Assembly (NCBI GenBank): GCA_964431965.1
Contig: CAYSLU010000044.1
Span: 1-40,093, forward strand
DNA length: 40,093 nucleotides
Direction of reading: 5' to 3'
From: CAYSLU01 sp964431965
Lineage (GTDB): Bacteria > Verrucomicrobiota > Kiritimatiellia > CAIKKV01 > CAYSLU01
The position numbers and the translations under genes were made by a program. The notes under the pieces are model-generated. The model was not told where the DNA came from, made no database searches, and saw only the letters and a program-made list of their open reading frames with translations. This document shows positions 33,407 to 40,093 of this stretch, piece by piece; position 1 is the first letter of the stretch, and every line of letters begins with the position of its first letter.

Positions 33407-33776
33407 CGCGGATCTCCTCGTTGTCTCTCTATCGACCGAGCCCTTGTACCAGAACGCGGACGCGTCAGTCGAGAAACGCGACGCACCCATTCGCGCTTGG
33501 CCAGCCGGCTGCCCGGAAGGCTGGCTGACGCCCGCACTACGAACGGCGACCGGGCCATCTCCGGTGTTTGTAGTGCGGCCTTCAAACCACTGGGGACAGA
33601 CGGATAGTGGTCTTCTTCCGGAAGGTCGTCGAGTTGGTTTCTCTTCCTGGAGCCGGGGCCGCGGAGGTCCAGCACGCATGGCCCGGTTTCCTCCTCGGTA
33701 TTTGCCTCGCCACCATCGTGAGCCGCTGCTATCTTTGAGCCCGCGCGGCCCGCCTACGGCTGCCAGGAGGTACAAG
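33407..33776. other. Divergent intergenic region with an inverted repeat
   Basis: 370 bp without a convincing gene, between the divergent DUF4838 and PAS-phosphatase genes. The arms CCGCACTACGAAC (33532-33544) and GTTTGTAGTGCGG (33566-33578) pair over 13 positions, one of them G-T, around a 21-nt loop. The region just before 33777 has AGGAGGTACAAG, the ribosome site of the next gene. No clear promoter was recognised. Confidence 0.5.
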
Positions 33777-34904
33777 ATGACTGCCACGTCCCTCGCCGAC
33801 TCGACCTTGGCCCCGGCTGTCCTCCGCTCGCTGGCGGACGGCGTCTACATCACCGATCGCGACCGGCGCATCCTCTACTGGAACCCCGCGGCCGAGCGCA
33901 TCACCGGGTGGCACGCGCGCGATATCGTCGGAACCAGCTGCTTCGACGACATCCTCGTCCACGAGGATGTCGCCGGCCAGCGCCTCTGCGGAAAGGACTC
34001 CTGCCCACTCCACCGCGCGATCATCCAGGGAGACACGAACCGCCTGCCCGAGCTCGTGTTCGCCCGAGCGCGAGATGGCGCGCGCATCCCCGTGGAGGTG
34101 ACCGTTGCTCCGCTCAAGGACGACCGCGGCCGGATCGTGGGCGGAATCGAATCGTTCCGGGACCTGAGCCCGCTGCTCGAGGAGATCGAGCAGGCCCGGC
34201 TGATCCAGGAGCACGCGATGCGCTCAGACTCGGCCCCGGACGCGCGCGTCTCGATCCATGCCGTAAACAAGCCGCACGCATACATCAGCGGGGACTTCTG
34301 CCGCTGGGAACGCATCGCCCCCGACGTCCACGCGCTGATGATCGCGGACGTAATGGGCCACGGCGTGGCCGCCGCCCTGTTCACGATGCAGATCCGCTCC
34401 CTGTGGGAGGAGTCCCGGCGCCTGCTGCCGGACCCGGCGGGATTCCTCGCGCACCTCAACGCGCAGCTCGGAGCGCTGACGCGCGGCGACGGGTACTTCG
34501 CCACAGCCTTCTACGGCATCGTCGACCTCGGCCGCCTGACGATCCAGTACGCCAGCGCCGGGCACCCCCCACCCCTGCTGGCCCACGCCGGCGCCGTCCG
34601 CCCGCTCCAGGCCCACGGCGCGGCGCTCGGGCTCATGGCCGACTCGGCCTATACCGCCAGCACCGAGCCCGTCGCACCCGGGGACGCGCTGCTGGCCTAT
34701 TCGGACGGCGCCATCGAGCTGACCGATCGGAGCGGCGAGGAGCTCGGCGGGGAACGGCTGATGGCGCTCTTCGGGCAGGTCTCCGGGCGCCCGCCCGCCG
34801 AGGCGCTGCCGGCCCTGGCCGAATCGCTGCTGGCGTACAGCGGCGCGTTTCGGTTCGAGGATGACGTGATGCTGCTCGGCCTGCGGATCAATCGGCTCGC
34901 GTGA
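33777..34904 (+). CDS. PAS domain-PP2C (SpoIIE-type) serine phosphatase
   Basis: 375 aa. Residues about 12-130 are a PAS domain: LADGVYITDRDRRILYWNPA. It contains a Cys pair (LCGKDSCPLHRAI, Cys71 and Cys76) in the position where many related PAS domains carry cysteines. Residues about 155-370 are a PPM/SpoIIE phosphatase with metal aspartates Asp173 (SGDFCRW), Asp191 (IADVMGHGVAAALFTM), Asp310 (LAYSDGAIELTD) and Asp362-Asp363. It probably dephosphorylates an anti-sigma-factor antagonist (STAS) protein in response to a signal. No such partner is encoded in the window. AGGAGG lies 6 nt before ATG 33777, so the longer open frame (from 32970) is not used. It is cytosolic. The minus-strand histidine kinase genes converge on it. 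Confidence 0.93.
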   Translation: MTATSLADSTLAPAVLRSLADGVYITDRDRRILYWNPAAERITGWHARDIVGTSCFDDILVHEDVAGQRLCGKDSCPLHRAIIQGDTNRLPELVFARARDGARIPVEVTVAPLKDDRGRIVGGIESFRDLSPLLEEIEQARLIQEHAMRSDSAPDARVSIHAVNKPHAYISGDFCRWERIAPDVHALMIADVMGHGVAAALFTMQIRSLWEESRRLLPDPAGFLAHLNAQLGALTRGDGYFATAFYGIVDLGRLTIQYASAGHPPPLLAHAGAVRPLQAHGAALGLMADSAYTASTEPVAPGDALLAYSDGAIELTDRSGEELGGERLMALFGQVSGRPPAEALPALAESLLAYSGAFRFEDDVMLLGLRINRLA

Positions 34905-34927
34905 GGCTCCCGGGCGCGCGCCGGCCG

Positions 34928-35548
34928 TCAGCGCGTCGCCGCATCCTTCCACGCCGCATCCCAGTCCGCGGCGATGCGTCGGGCGTCGGCCACGACCGCC
35001 TGCGCCTGCGCCTTGATCTCGTCGGCCCGCTTCTCGAGCGCAACGAACACCGCCGTCATCACGTCGGCATCCAGATTCGAACGCAGCCAGTATCCGTCCA
35101 TGCCCGTGAAATTGCCCACGAGCTGGCTCAGCGACTGGTACGACAGGCTGAGCGCCCCGATCCTCTGCGACACGGCGGGCCACTCCTTGTTTGAAAACGC
35201 AGCCCACATGTCGCTGAGCTTCAGCATGCGGGCGTTCAAGTCGTCGATCAGAAACTGGTTCCGGATCTCCGGGGCCTTCGCGCTCTCGTCCTGGATCTGC
35301 TTGCTGAGCGCCTGCTGCGTGCGCGTATACGTCTGGGAGATCGCCGCGTTGACCGCCTGAAGCCCGTTGAACGAGGAGTCCGTGAACTGGGGGAGGTCGT
35401 TCATTCGGGCCATAGCCCGCATGCGCGCCGCGCCGAGCGCCTCAATCCGGGCGTCCGGATTGGCCGGGACCTTGCCCGCCTCACCCGCAGCAAGAGCCGT
35501 CAGCCCGACCGCCGCCAACCCCACGATCGCCGCCTGAATGGCACGCAT
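34928..35548 (-). CDS. Secreted helical protein of unknown function
   Basis: 206 aa. The signal peptide is MRAIQAAIVGLAAVGLTALA, followed by AGEAGKV. The mature part is mostly helical with Gln/Ala/Ser-rich segments (LQAVNAAISQTYTRTQQALS, DDLNARMLKLSDMWAAFSNK, SLSYQSLSQLVGNF) and a final amphipathic helix (RADEIKAQAQAVVADAR). It has no Cys and no recognisable enzyme motif. I do not recognise the family. ATG 35548 follows CAGGAGGAGAGATC, an excellent ribosome site. It is the last gene of the histidine kinase/receiver series (61 bp after the receiver), so it may sit in the periplasm as a sensor partner or as an output of that system. It converges with the PAS-phosphatase gene with a 23-bp gap. 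Confidence 0.72.
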   Translation of the reverse strand: MRAIQAAIVGLAAVGLTALAAGEAGKVPANPDARIEALGAARMRAMARMNDLPQFTDSSFNGLQAVNAAISQTYTRTQQALSKQIQDESAKAPEIRNQFLIDDLNARMLKLSDMWAAFSNKEWPAVSQRIGALSLSYQSLSQLVGNFTGMDGYWLRSNLDADVMTAVFVALEKRADEIKAQAQAVVADARRIAADWDAAWKDAATR

Positions 35549-35609
35549 GATCTCTCCTCCTGCGCCAGACGTCCCGCCCGCTACGCACCGGAACCGCACC
35601 GCCGCGGCG

Positions 35610-36002
35610 TCACGGCTTGGCCAGCATCTCGGCGACTTTCCTGACCAGATGCGTGCGCTTCACCGGCTTCTCCATGAACTCCTGGACCGGCATCCACGCC
35701 GGGTCGATGTCGGCCGCCGAAAAGCTCATGGGGAATTCCTGGTTGACGCCCGTAAGCAGGATGATCGGCAGCTTCTTGATCTCGCGCGTCGCGCGGATCT
35801 GCCGGGCCAGGTCGAACCCGGCCACCGGATTGTCCGGAAACATGACATCGAGAATGAGCAGGTCCGGCTTGTCCTGAACCAAAGCCGGGACCGCATTCCC
35901 GGTCGTATCCAGCGTGCGGACCTCGTGCCCGGCCTTCTGCAGCGCGGCCGCCAAGCTGGTCGACAGCGCCACATCGTCGTCAATGATCATGATTCGTGCC
36001 AC
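35610..36002 (-). CDS. Stand-alone response regulator receiver (CheY-like)
   Basis: 130 aa single receiver domain. The acidic pocket is Asp8/Asp9/Asp10 (MIIDDDVAL), the phospho-acceptor is Asp52 (LLILDVMFP), the switch Thr is 84 (IILLTGVN), and the conserved Lys112-Pro113 is in FMEKPVKR. There is no output domain, so it must act by protein contact or phosphotransfer. It has an extra loop (EFPMSFSAADIDPAWMP, 89-105) between the Thr and Lys strands, longer than in CheY. It starts 16 bp after the stop of the histidine kinase gene, so the two are almost certainly a pair. Its downstream partner is unknown, and the nearby PP2C phosphatase is one candidate. Confidence 0.93.
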   Translation of the reverse strand: MARIMIIDDDVALSTSLAAALQKAGHEVRTLDTTGNAVPALVQDKPDLLILDVMFPDNPVAGFDLARQIRATREIKKLPIILLTGVNQEFPMSFSAADIDPAWMPVQEFMEKPVKRTHLVRKVAEMLAKP

Positions 36003-36018
36003 GGCTGCTCCTCCTCTT

Positions 36019-37401
36019 TCATGGGATCACCACCTCGAAGGTGGTGCCGGCTCCTTCGTGCGTATCGACGACTATCGTAAGCCCGACATTGGTGGCGACC
36101 TGCCGGACGATCGCCAGCCCCAGCCCCGTGGACTGCGGGTTGAAGCGCGCCGCCTCCTGCGACCGGTAGAAATCGTCGAATACGTGCGGCAGCGCCGCGG
36201 CGCTGATCCCGATCCCGCGATCGACGACCCGCACGCGCGCGCCGCTATCCAAGTCGGCCTCAACCCGCACGCCGCCGCCTTCCCGAGAGTAGGTTACCGC
36301 GTTCACGACGAGATTCGAGAAGAGAATGCGCAGCTGCCGGGGATCGCTGGTCACCTTCCCATCGGGAACCGCGAGCTCGATCGCGACCCGCCGGCTGGCG
36401 GCCAGATCCCGGGCATCCTGAACCACCGATTCCAGCAACGCCCGCAGGTCGATCGGCTCGCGCGCGGGCTTCATGCCGGCCGCCGACCGGAGGTTGCCCA
36501 GCGTCAGGATATCCCCGATGCGGGCGCGCAGCGTCGCCCCCAGCAGCTCGATGCGGATGATGGACGTGCGCGCCTCGGCGGGAATGCTGTCCCAGTGCGT
36601 CAGGCGCAGATCCTCGATGGCGGTCTCGATGCCTGAGAACGGCGCTTTCAGGTCATGCGTCACGCGAAGCATCCGCAGGTTGATCTCCTCGTCGGCCTGC
36701 AGAAGCCGTCGGTTCGCCGCATCGAGCTCCTGGTCCCGGTGGCGAAGCGCAACGGATATGGTGGACACGAGATACCAGACCACGATCCACACCACAACGG
36801 CCGGGACGGCGAAAACCAAGCCGGGGCCCAAGGTCACGGCAGGCGGACCGGCAACGAGCAGGATGCTTCGGGACTGCAGGATCCCGCCGCAGACGAGGGC
36901 GACGGTGGACAGGTAGAGAACGGCGCTGACCAGCACGACCAGGAAGCTGTCGCGGCGCGTGAAGAAGATGCACGCCAGCGCAATGTGAAACAGGTAGGCG
37001 AACCCGATGGCGGTGCCGATCGGCCCAACGAGGTAGACCAGCATGGTCAGCACCAGCAGGTCGGCGCCGATCTGCACCCAGATATTGGCCACGACCCGCT
37101 CGCGCGGCGTCCCCGGCGGGACCTGCCGGAGCAGGGCCGCCAGCAGGACGTTGACCGCCGCCAGCAGCGCCGCCAGGACCCAGGGCCACATGCGCGGGGC
37201 CTCCAGGCCGACGAGCCGCAGCGCCTCCGGCCAGACGCTCGCCCCCAGGCCGAAGAGCGCGAGGGCCGCCACGACAGCCCACCGGATCTGGGTAAACCAG
37301 CGCGCGTTATCCAGCAGAACGGAGCCCTCCAGCCCGTCCCAGCCCGACGGCTGGGGCGCTGGACCGTGCGGCATGCCCGCTTCGAGACGAAACGTGCCCA
37401 C
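36019..37401 (-). CDS. Membrane sensor histidine kinase
   Basis: 460 aa. Residues about 41-218 hold roughly six transmembrane segments (WAVVAALALFGLGASVW, WPWVLAALLAAVNVLLAALL, LLVLTMLVYLVGPIGTAIGF, FLVVLVSAVLYLSTVALV, VFAVPAVVVWIVVWYLV) with short loops and no large periplasmic domain, so the signal may be sensed in the membrane. A short coiled region leads to HisKA with His249 (RVTHDLKAPFSGIE). HATPase follows: N-box FSNLVVNAVTYS (361-372), G1 DRGIGIS (394-400) and G2 STGLGLA (424-430). The GTG start at 37401 is favoured by GAGGAG 8 nt upstream. ATG 37374 is an alternative. It is 12 bp after the helical protein gene and 16 bp before the receiver gene. Confidence 0.94.
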   Translation of the reverse strand: MGTFRLEAGMPHGPAPQPSGWDGLEGSVLLDNARWFTQIRWAVVAALALFGLGASVWPEALRLVGLEAPRMWPWVLAALLAAVNVLLAALLRQVPPGTPRERVVANIWVQIGADLLVLTMLVYLVGPIGTAIGFAYLFHIALACIFFTRRDSFLVVLVSAVLYLSTVALVCGGILQSRSILLVAGPPAVTLGPGLVFAVPAVVVWIVVWYLVSTISVALRHRDQELDAANRRLLQADEEINLRMLRVTHDLKAPFSGIETAIEDLRLTHWDSIPAEARTSIIRIELLGATLRARIGDILTLGNLRSAAGMKPAREPIDLRALLESVVQDARDLAASRRVAIELAVPDGKVTSDPRQLRILFSNLVVNAVTYSREGGGVRVEADLDSGARVRVVDRGIGISAAALPHVFDDFYRSQEAARFNPQSTGLGLAIVRQVATNVGLTIVVDTHEGAGTTFEVVIP

Positions 37402-37413
37402 GCCGGAGACTCC

Positions 37414-37881
37414 TCAGAAGTAGTTCATCGCGCTCATCTGCTTCAACATGGAGAGGTCGCGCTGCTCCAGGCGGATAAGCGCCTCCAGCACGGCGCGGGC
37501 GCCTTCGCCGATGGATGGCCCCATCAGGGAACGGTACAGATCGATGAGCGCCCCGTCGTAGCAGACAGCGGACGCCAGCAGTTGCTCGCCCGTCGCCGCG
37601 GCGGGCGACACGCCCCGAAGCGGGTGCCGTCGGGTGGGGTCGCGGGCGGCATCGAAACAGACCGCGTCGCGCCTCAGTCGGCTGACCCGGGCGCGGGACA
37701 GGCCGGCGACCGCCAGCTCCCCGTGCCGCCGGTGCCGCGCCATGTAGTACGTCAGCATCCGGACGCGGTTGTCGGCCGATCGGTCGCGAACCCGCGTGTA
37801 GAAGCGCTCGAGCCCGTCCTCGAACGCCTGAACGCGATCCAACACATCGCCCAACGAGACGCTGGCTTTGGCTTTCGGCAC
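37414..37881 (-). CDS. Small helical, ferritin-like protein of unknown function
   Basis: 155 aa from GTG 37881 (GAGGA 9 nt upstream). The frame is open further up to 37977, but that part overlaps the polyprenyl synthase gene and reads as non-coding. Predominantly helical: SLGDVLDRVQAFEDGLERFY, then YYMARHRRHGELAVAGL, and DLYRSLMGPSIGEGARAVLE with LEQRDLSMLKQMS. The Glu at EDGLERFY and the His cluster followed by Glu (ARHRRHGEL) recall ferritin-like four-helix bundles, but a complete di-iron ExxH set is not evident. There is no signal peptide. It lies between polyprenyl synthase and the histidine kinase on one strand, so it may be a cytosolic accessory of that signalling unit. Confidence 0.68.
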   Translation of the reverse strand: MPKAKASVSLGDVLDRVQAFEDGLERFYTRVRDRSADNRVRMLTYYMARHRRHGELAVAGLSRARVSRLRRDAVCFDAARDPTRRHPLRGVSPAAATGEQLLASAVCYDGALIDLYRSLMGPSIGEGARAVLEALIRLEQRDLSMLKQMSAMNYF

Positions 37882-37945
37882 GTCATGATGTCCTCGCCGG
37901 GCCGGGTGTCCGGGGACAGCCCGGATCAGCCCGCCAGGCGACTGC

Positions 37946-38857
37946 TCAAACGGATGCGCACGCGGTGAACTGCTCAATCACCGGAGCGACCACCCGCTCC
38001 GCATACTGCGTCCACGCCGCGTTCACCGCCGGCCACCGATCCAAGTCCCGGCCCGCGGTCTGCAGCAGGTTCGCGACGTACTCGGCCGGATCCGGTCCGC
38101 CCCCCCGGCACGACGAGGCGGCCGTCAGCTTGCCGGTCCGCGCATCCGTGCCGAGGCTCTTGCCAGCCCACCCCGCATCGCGGCTCGTGTCCAGCAGATC
38201 GTCGGCCAGCTGGTAGGCCGTCCCGATCGCATAGCCGGCATCGAGCAGGACCTTCGCCAGGTCCGGATCCGCCCCGGCCGCACAGCGCGCGGCCAGCCCG
38301 AACAGGCTGCCCGTCTTCCGCCGGGCGATCCCGACGCAGCGGGACCACGAGGCGTCCTCATGGAACAGGCGGAACTCCTGCTCCACCTCCGCGTCGCACA
38401 TCTCCTGCATCGTGGACACCAGCACCGGCATGACGTCCGGCATGGCGCCCTGGATGAAGCCGACGGCCTGGCCGACCAGCAGGTCGCCGACCAGCACCGC
38501 CGCCTTGGCGCCTTCGCTGACCCAGAGCGCCGGACGCCCGCGCCGCTCCGTGCCCCCGTCCACTACGTCGTCATGCAGGAGGCTGGCCGACTGCAGCATT
38601 TCAACCGCGGCCGCCGCGCGGCACTGGGCCGGCCGCGGAACGCCGGCTGCGGGGGCCACGTGGAGCACGAGCCGGGCGCGGAGCATCTTCCCGCCCGAGA
38701 TGTCCCCGCCGAACCGGTCGATCACCCCCCGAAGGGACGTGCGGCGAAGCGCCGTCTCGATCAGAGACCGCACCTCGGCCACCCCTCCCTCGACGTCCGC
38801 CAATCCGGCTGTTGGACTCATGCCTCGCCTGCCCACGCGTGTCGTACGCTTCCTCAT
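37946..38857 (-). CDS. Polyprenyl (trans-isoprenyl diphosphate) synthase
   Basis: 303 aa. It belongs to the all-trans prenyltransferases that elongate allylic diphosphates with IPP, for example for a quinone side chain. The first aspartate-rich motif is Asp96-Asp97-x-x-Asp100 (SLLHDDVVDGGTERRGRP). The second is Asp219-Asp220-x-x-Asp223 (AYQLADDLLDTSRDAG). GGKMLRARL (56-64) binds IPP. Residues before the first DDxxD (AAVEMLQSA) include small side chains, but product length cannot be fixed by eye. ATG 38857 follows GGTGAGACACC. ATG 38821 is an alternative. It starts 37 bp after the AraC-like gene and is followed at 64 bp by the helical protein gene. It is distinct from the uppS cis-type enzyme at the other end of the window. 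Confidence 0.92.
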   Translation of the reverse strand: MRKRTTRVGRRGMSPTAGLADVEGGVAEVRSLIETALRRTSLRGVIDRFGGDISGGKMLRARLVLHVAPAAGVPRPAQCRAAAAVEMLQSASLLHDDVVDGGTERRGRPALWVSEGAKAAVLVGDLLVGQAVGFIQGAMPDVMPVLVSTMQEMCDAEVEQEFRLFHEDASWSRCVGIARRKTGSLFGLAARCAAGADPDLAKVLLDAGYAIGTAYQLADDLLDTSRDAGWAGKSLGTDARTGKLTAASSCRGGGPDPAEYVANLLQTAGRDLDRWPAVNAAWTQYAERVVAPVIEQFTACASV

Positions 38858-38894
38858 GGTGTCTCACCGCCCCCTCATGAACAACAGGATAGAC

Positions 38895-39929
38895 CTATGA
38901 TTGATTGGAGCTGGCCCCGCGCTCACGGTGAGCCTGAGGCGTCTGCCGGCCCTCGCGCCATTCCCGCGGGGACTTTCCGGTCTTCTGCCGAAATCGGCGC
39001 GCGAAATACCCCGCATCGTCGTACCCCACCCGCTGCGCAATCTCCGCGATGCTCAGGGTGAGGTCGCCCAGCATCTGCTTGGCCAGCGCAATCCGCTGCT
39101 CGGCCAGGTACTCCGTGAAGATCTGCCCGGTATGCCGACGAAACAGCGACGTGAAATGGTTCGGAGTCAGGCGGGCCGCCGCCGCCACCTCCTTCACCGT
39201 CAGCGGCAGGTCCGGCCGCTGCTGGATCAGCTGGCAGACCACCTGGACGAGCACCGGCGGCGCCTTTCCCCGCTCCGCCTTCCCTTCGGGGGCCGGCACA
39301 ACCCACCGGGTGTTCTTGAGCAGTTCCTCGAGCGCGGCCGCCGTCCGGCTGCCCCGCCCCAGCTCCCGGACCTGATCCTCCAACTCCGCCTGCCGCCGCA
39401 CCGCCTGCACGGCCGCGCTCATCGCCTGCATGATCCAAGCGGCCAGCCGGCGGCGCTCCTTGTCCATCTTCGGCAGGGTCAGAAACGCCTTGCGCAGCTC
39501 CGCCGGCTTGATCCCCAGCCGGACGCCCAGCGCACGCGCATCGGACCAGCCGTCCTGCGATCCGAACGTGCAGGAGCTGATAACGGCAACGGCCTCCGAT
39601 GACGGGCCGGAGGCCGGGCTGACCATGGCGGTGGCGCCGGCATGACACCGCTGCTCGACCGATCCGCCGCTGCAGGCGGCTACGGCCATCAGGATGTGAC
39701 ACATGCGGCAGTGCTTCACGCCGTCCTGCCGGCTCTGGATCAGCCGGCAGAACGCCGTCTTCGCTTCCACCCCGCCGCCCGCCCGCGTCTGCCCCCACCC
39801 GGAGGCGTTCGGATACACGAGCAGCAGCTGCAGGCCGGTGAGTTCGGACGCCATGTCCCCAAGCAAACGGATCAGCGGATGCCGAGACAGCTGCTGATCC
39901 AACGGGGCCGGTAATGCCTTTTCATTCAT
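38895..39929 (-). CDS. AraC-family regulator with PocR-type sensory domain
   Basis: 344 aa. Residues about 15-130 are a PocR-like ligand domain with the Cys set Cys61 (FCRLIQS), Cys74 and Cys77 (KHCRMCHI) and Cys95 (QRCHAGATAM), suggesting a metal or small-molecule site. Residues about 145-205 are a helical linker. Residues about 228-328 form the AraC DNA-binding domain, with two helix-turn-helices: LTVKEVAAAARLTPNHFTSL and LSIAEIAQRVGYDDAGYFAR, ending FRQKTGKSPREWR. It is a cytosolic one-component transcription factor, probably controlling catabolic genes. Its target and inducer are not deducible. Start 39929 was chosen at MNEKALPAPL. There is no strong ribosome site, and the open frame up to 40043 lacks family features. 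Confidence 0.92.
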   Translation of the reverse strand: MNEKALPAPLDQQLSRHPLIRLLGDMASELTGLQLLLVYPNASGWGQTRAGGGVEAKTAFCRLIQSRQDGVKHCRMCHILMAVAACSGGSVEQRCHAGATAMVSPASGPSSEAVAVISSCTFGSQDGWSDARALGVRLGIKPAELRKAFLTLPKMDKERRRLAAWIMQAMSAAVQAVRRQAELEDQVRELGRGSRTAAALEELLKNTRWVVPAPEGKAERGKAPPVLVQVVCQLIQQRPDLPLTVKEVAAAARLTPNHFTSLFRRHTGQIFTEYLAEQRIALAKQMLGDLTLSIAEIAQRVGYDDAGYFARRFRQKTGKSPREWREGRQTPQAHRERGASSNQS

Positions 39930-39995
39930 GCCAAAACGCGCGAACGCAACCCGTCCGCAGGCCCATCCCTCTTCTACTTTCCGTAGACTTGTCTC

Positions 39996-40024
39996 ATTCT
40001 CGCATCGGACGTGCCGCGTGTAAA
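39996..40024 (-). promoter_or_regulatory. Possible promoter of the PocR-AraC gene
   Basis: On the minus strand TTTACA (40024-40019), 17-bp spacer and GAGAAT (40001-39996) with an upstream TGC (extended -10). It lies about 65 bp before the start codon. The match is moderate. Confidence 0.35.
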
Positions 40025-40093
40025 GACCGGGAGTCCGCCCCAAATCAGTCCATAAGCGGGAGGGGGATGCGGATGGGGGGCGGCTGGCATTGC

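Noticed and set aside
33407..33776. Extension of the PAS-phosphatase (upstream to 32970) or of the DUF4838 protein (upstream to 33787) into this gap
   Set aside because: Both genes have strong ribosome sites and clear N-terminal features (PAS start, signal peptide) at 33777 and 33406. The extra frame has no coding character.

Overview
The window is about 40 kb of high-GC bacterial chromosome with densely packed genes, mostly on the minus strand. Several features together point to the PVC superphylum, most likely Kiritimatiellota or Lentisphaerota: a sulfatase plus three heparinase-fold proteins, a DUF4838/CBM9 protein, a PocR-AraC regulator, a four-helix-bundle 'suffix' protein, and a RAYT transposase with REP palindromes. 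This placement is an inference from gene content. There is no rRNA or other phylogenetic marker in the window, and I recognised no tRNA or CRISPR.

Region 1 (1-1.15 kb): the start of an NAD(P)-binding epimerase-like gene that runs off the left edge, then a free-standing four-helix-bundle gene on the plus strand. Region 2 (1.2-9.1 kb, minus): a housekeeping lipid and isoprenoid cluster transcribed uppS-cdsA-dxr-rseP-ispG, preceded by purA and a DegT-type sugar aminotransferase. Region 3 (9.1-18.3 kb): a surface-polysaccharide locus with a GT2-GT4 fusion, a GT4-GT4 fusion, a methyltransferase with a long helical N-terminus, and a Wzt-type ATPase, all minus. The Wzm permease is divergent on the plus strand. 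The layout resembles ABC-exported, end-capped O-polysaccharides: the methyltransferase may cap the chain and the Wzt C-terminal domain may recognise it. Both Wzt and one glycosyltransferase carry an additional beta-rich module.

Region 4 (18.4-21.2 kb): a small zincin, a Gfo/Idh/MocA dehydrogenase and a SEC-C protein. Region 5 (21.2-33.4 kb, minus): a polyanionic-glycan catabolism cluster. In transcription order it holds a secreted DUF4838/CBM9 protein, a secreted heparinase-fold lyase with a TTG start, a RAYT transposase, a Cys-type sulfatase, and two heparinase-fold proteins without visible signal peptides. Five copies of a ~61-bp palindrome, all in one orientation, are scattered through 25.4-27.8 kb. 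One copy lies inside the RAYT reading frame and one supplies the sulfatase stop codon. One copy carries a paired base change in its two arms.

Region 6 (33.8-40.1 kb): signalling. A PAS-PP2C (SpoIIE-type) phosphatase is on the plus strand. Converging on it is a minus-strand series: polyprenyl synthase, a helical ferritin-like protein, a membrane histidine kinase, a stand-alone CheY-like receiver and a small secreted helical protein. A PocR-AraC regulator lies upstream of that series, on the same strand.

Long reading frames antisense to nearly every gene are GC-driven shadows and were not annotated.
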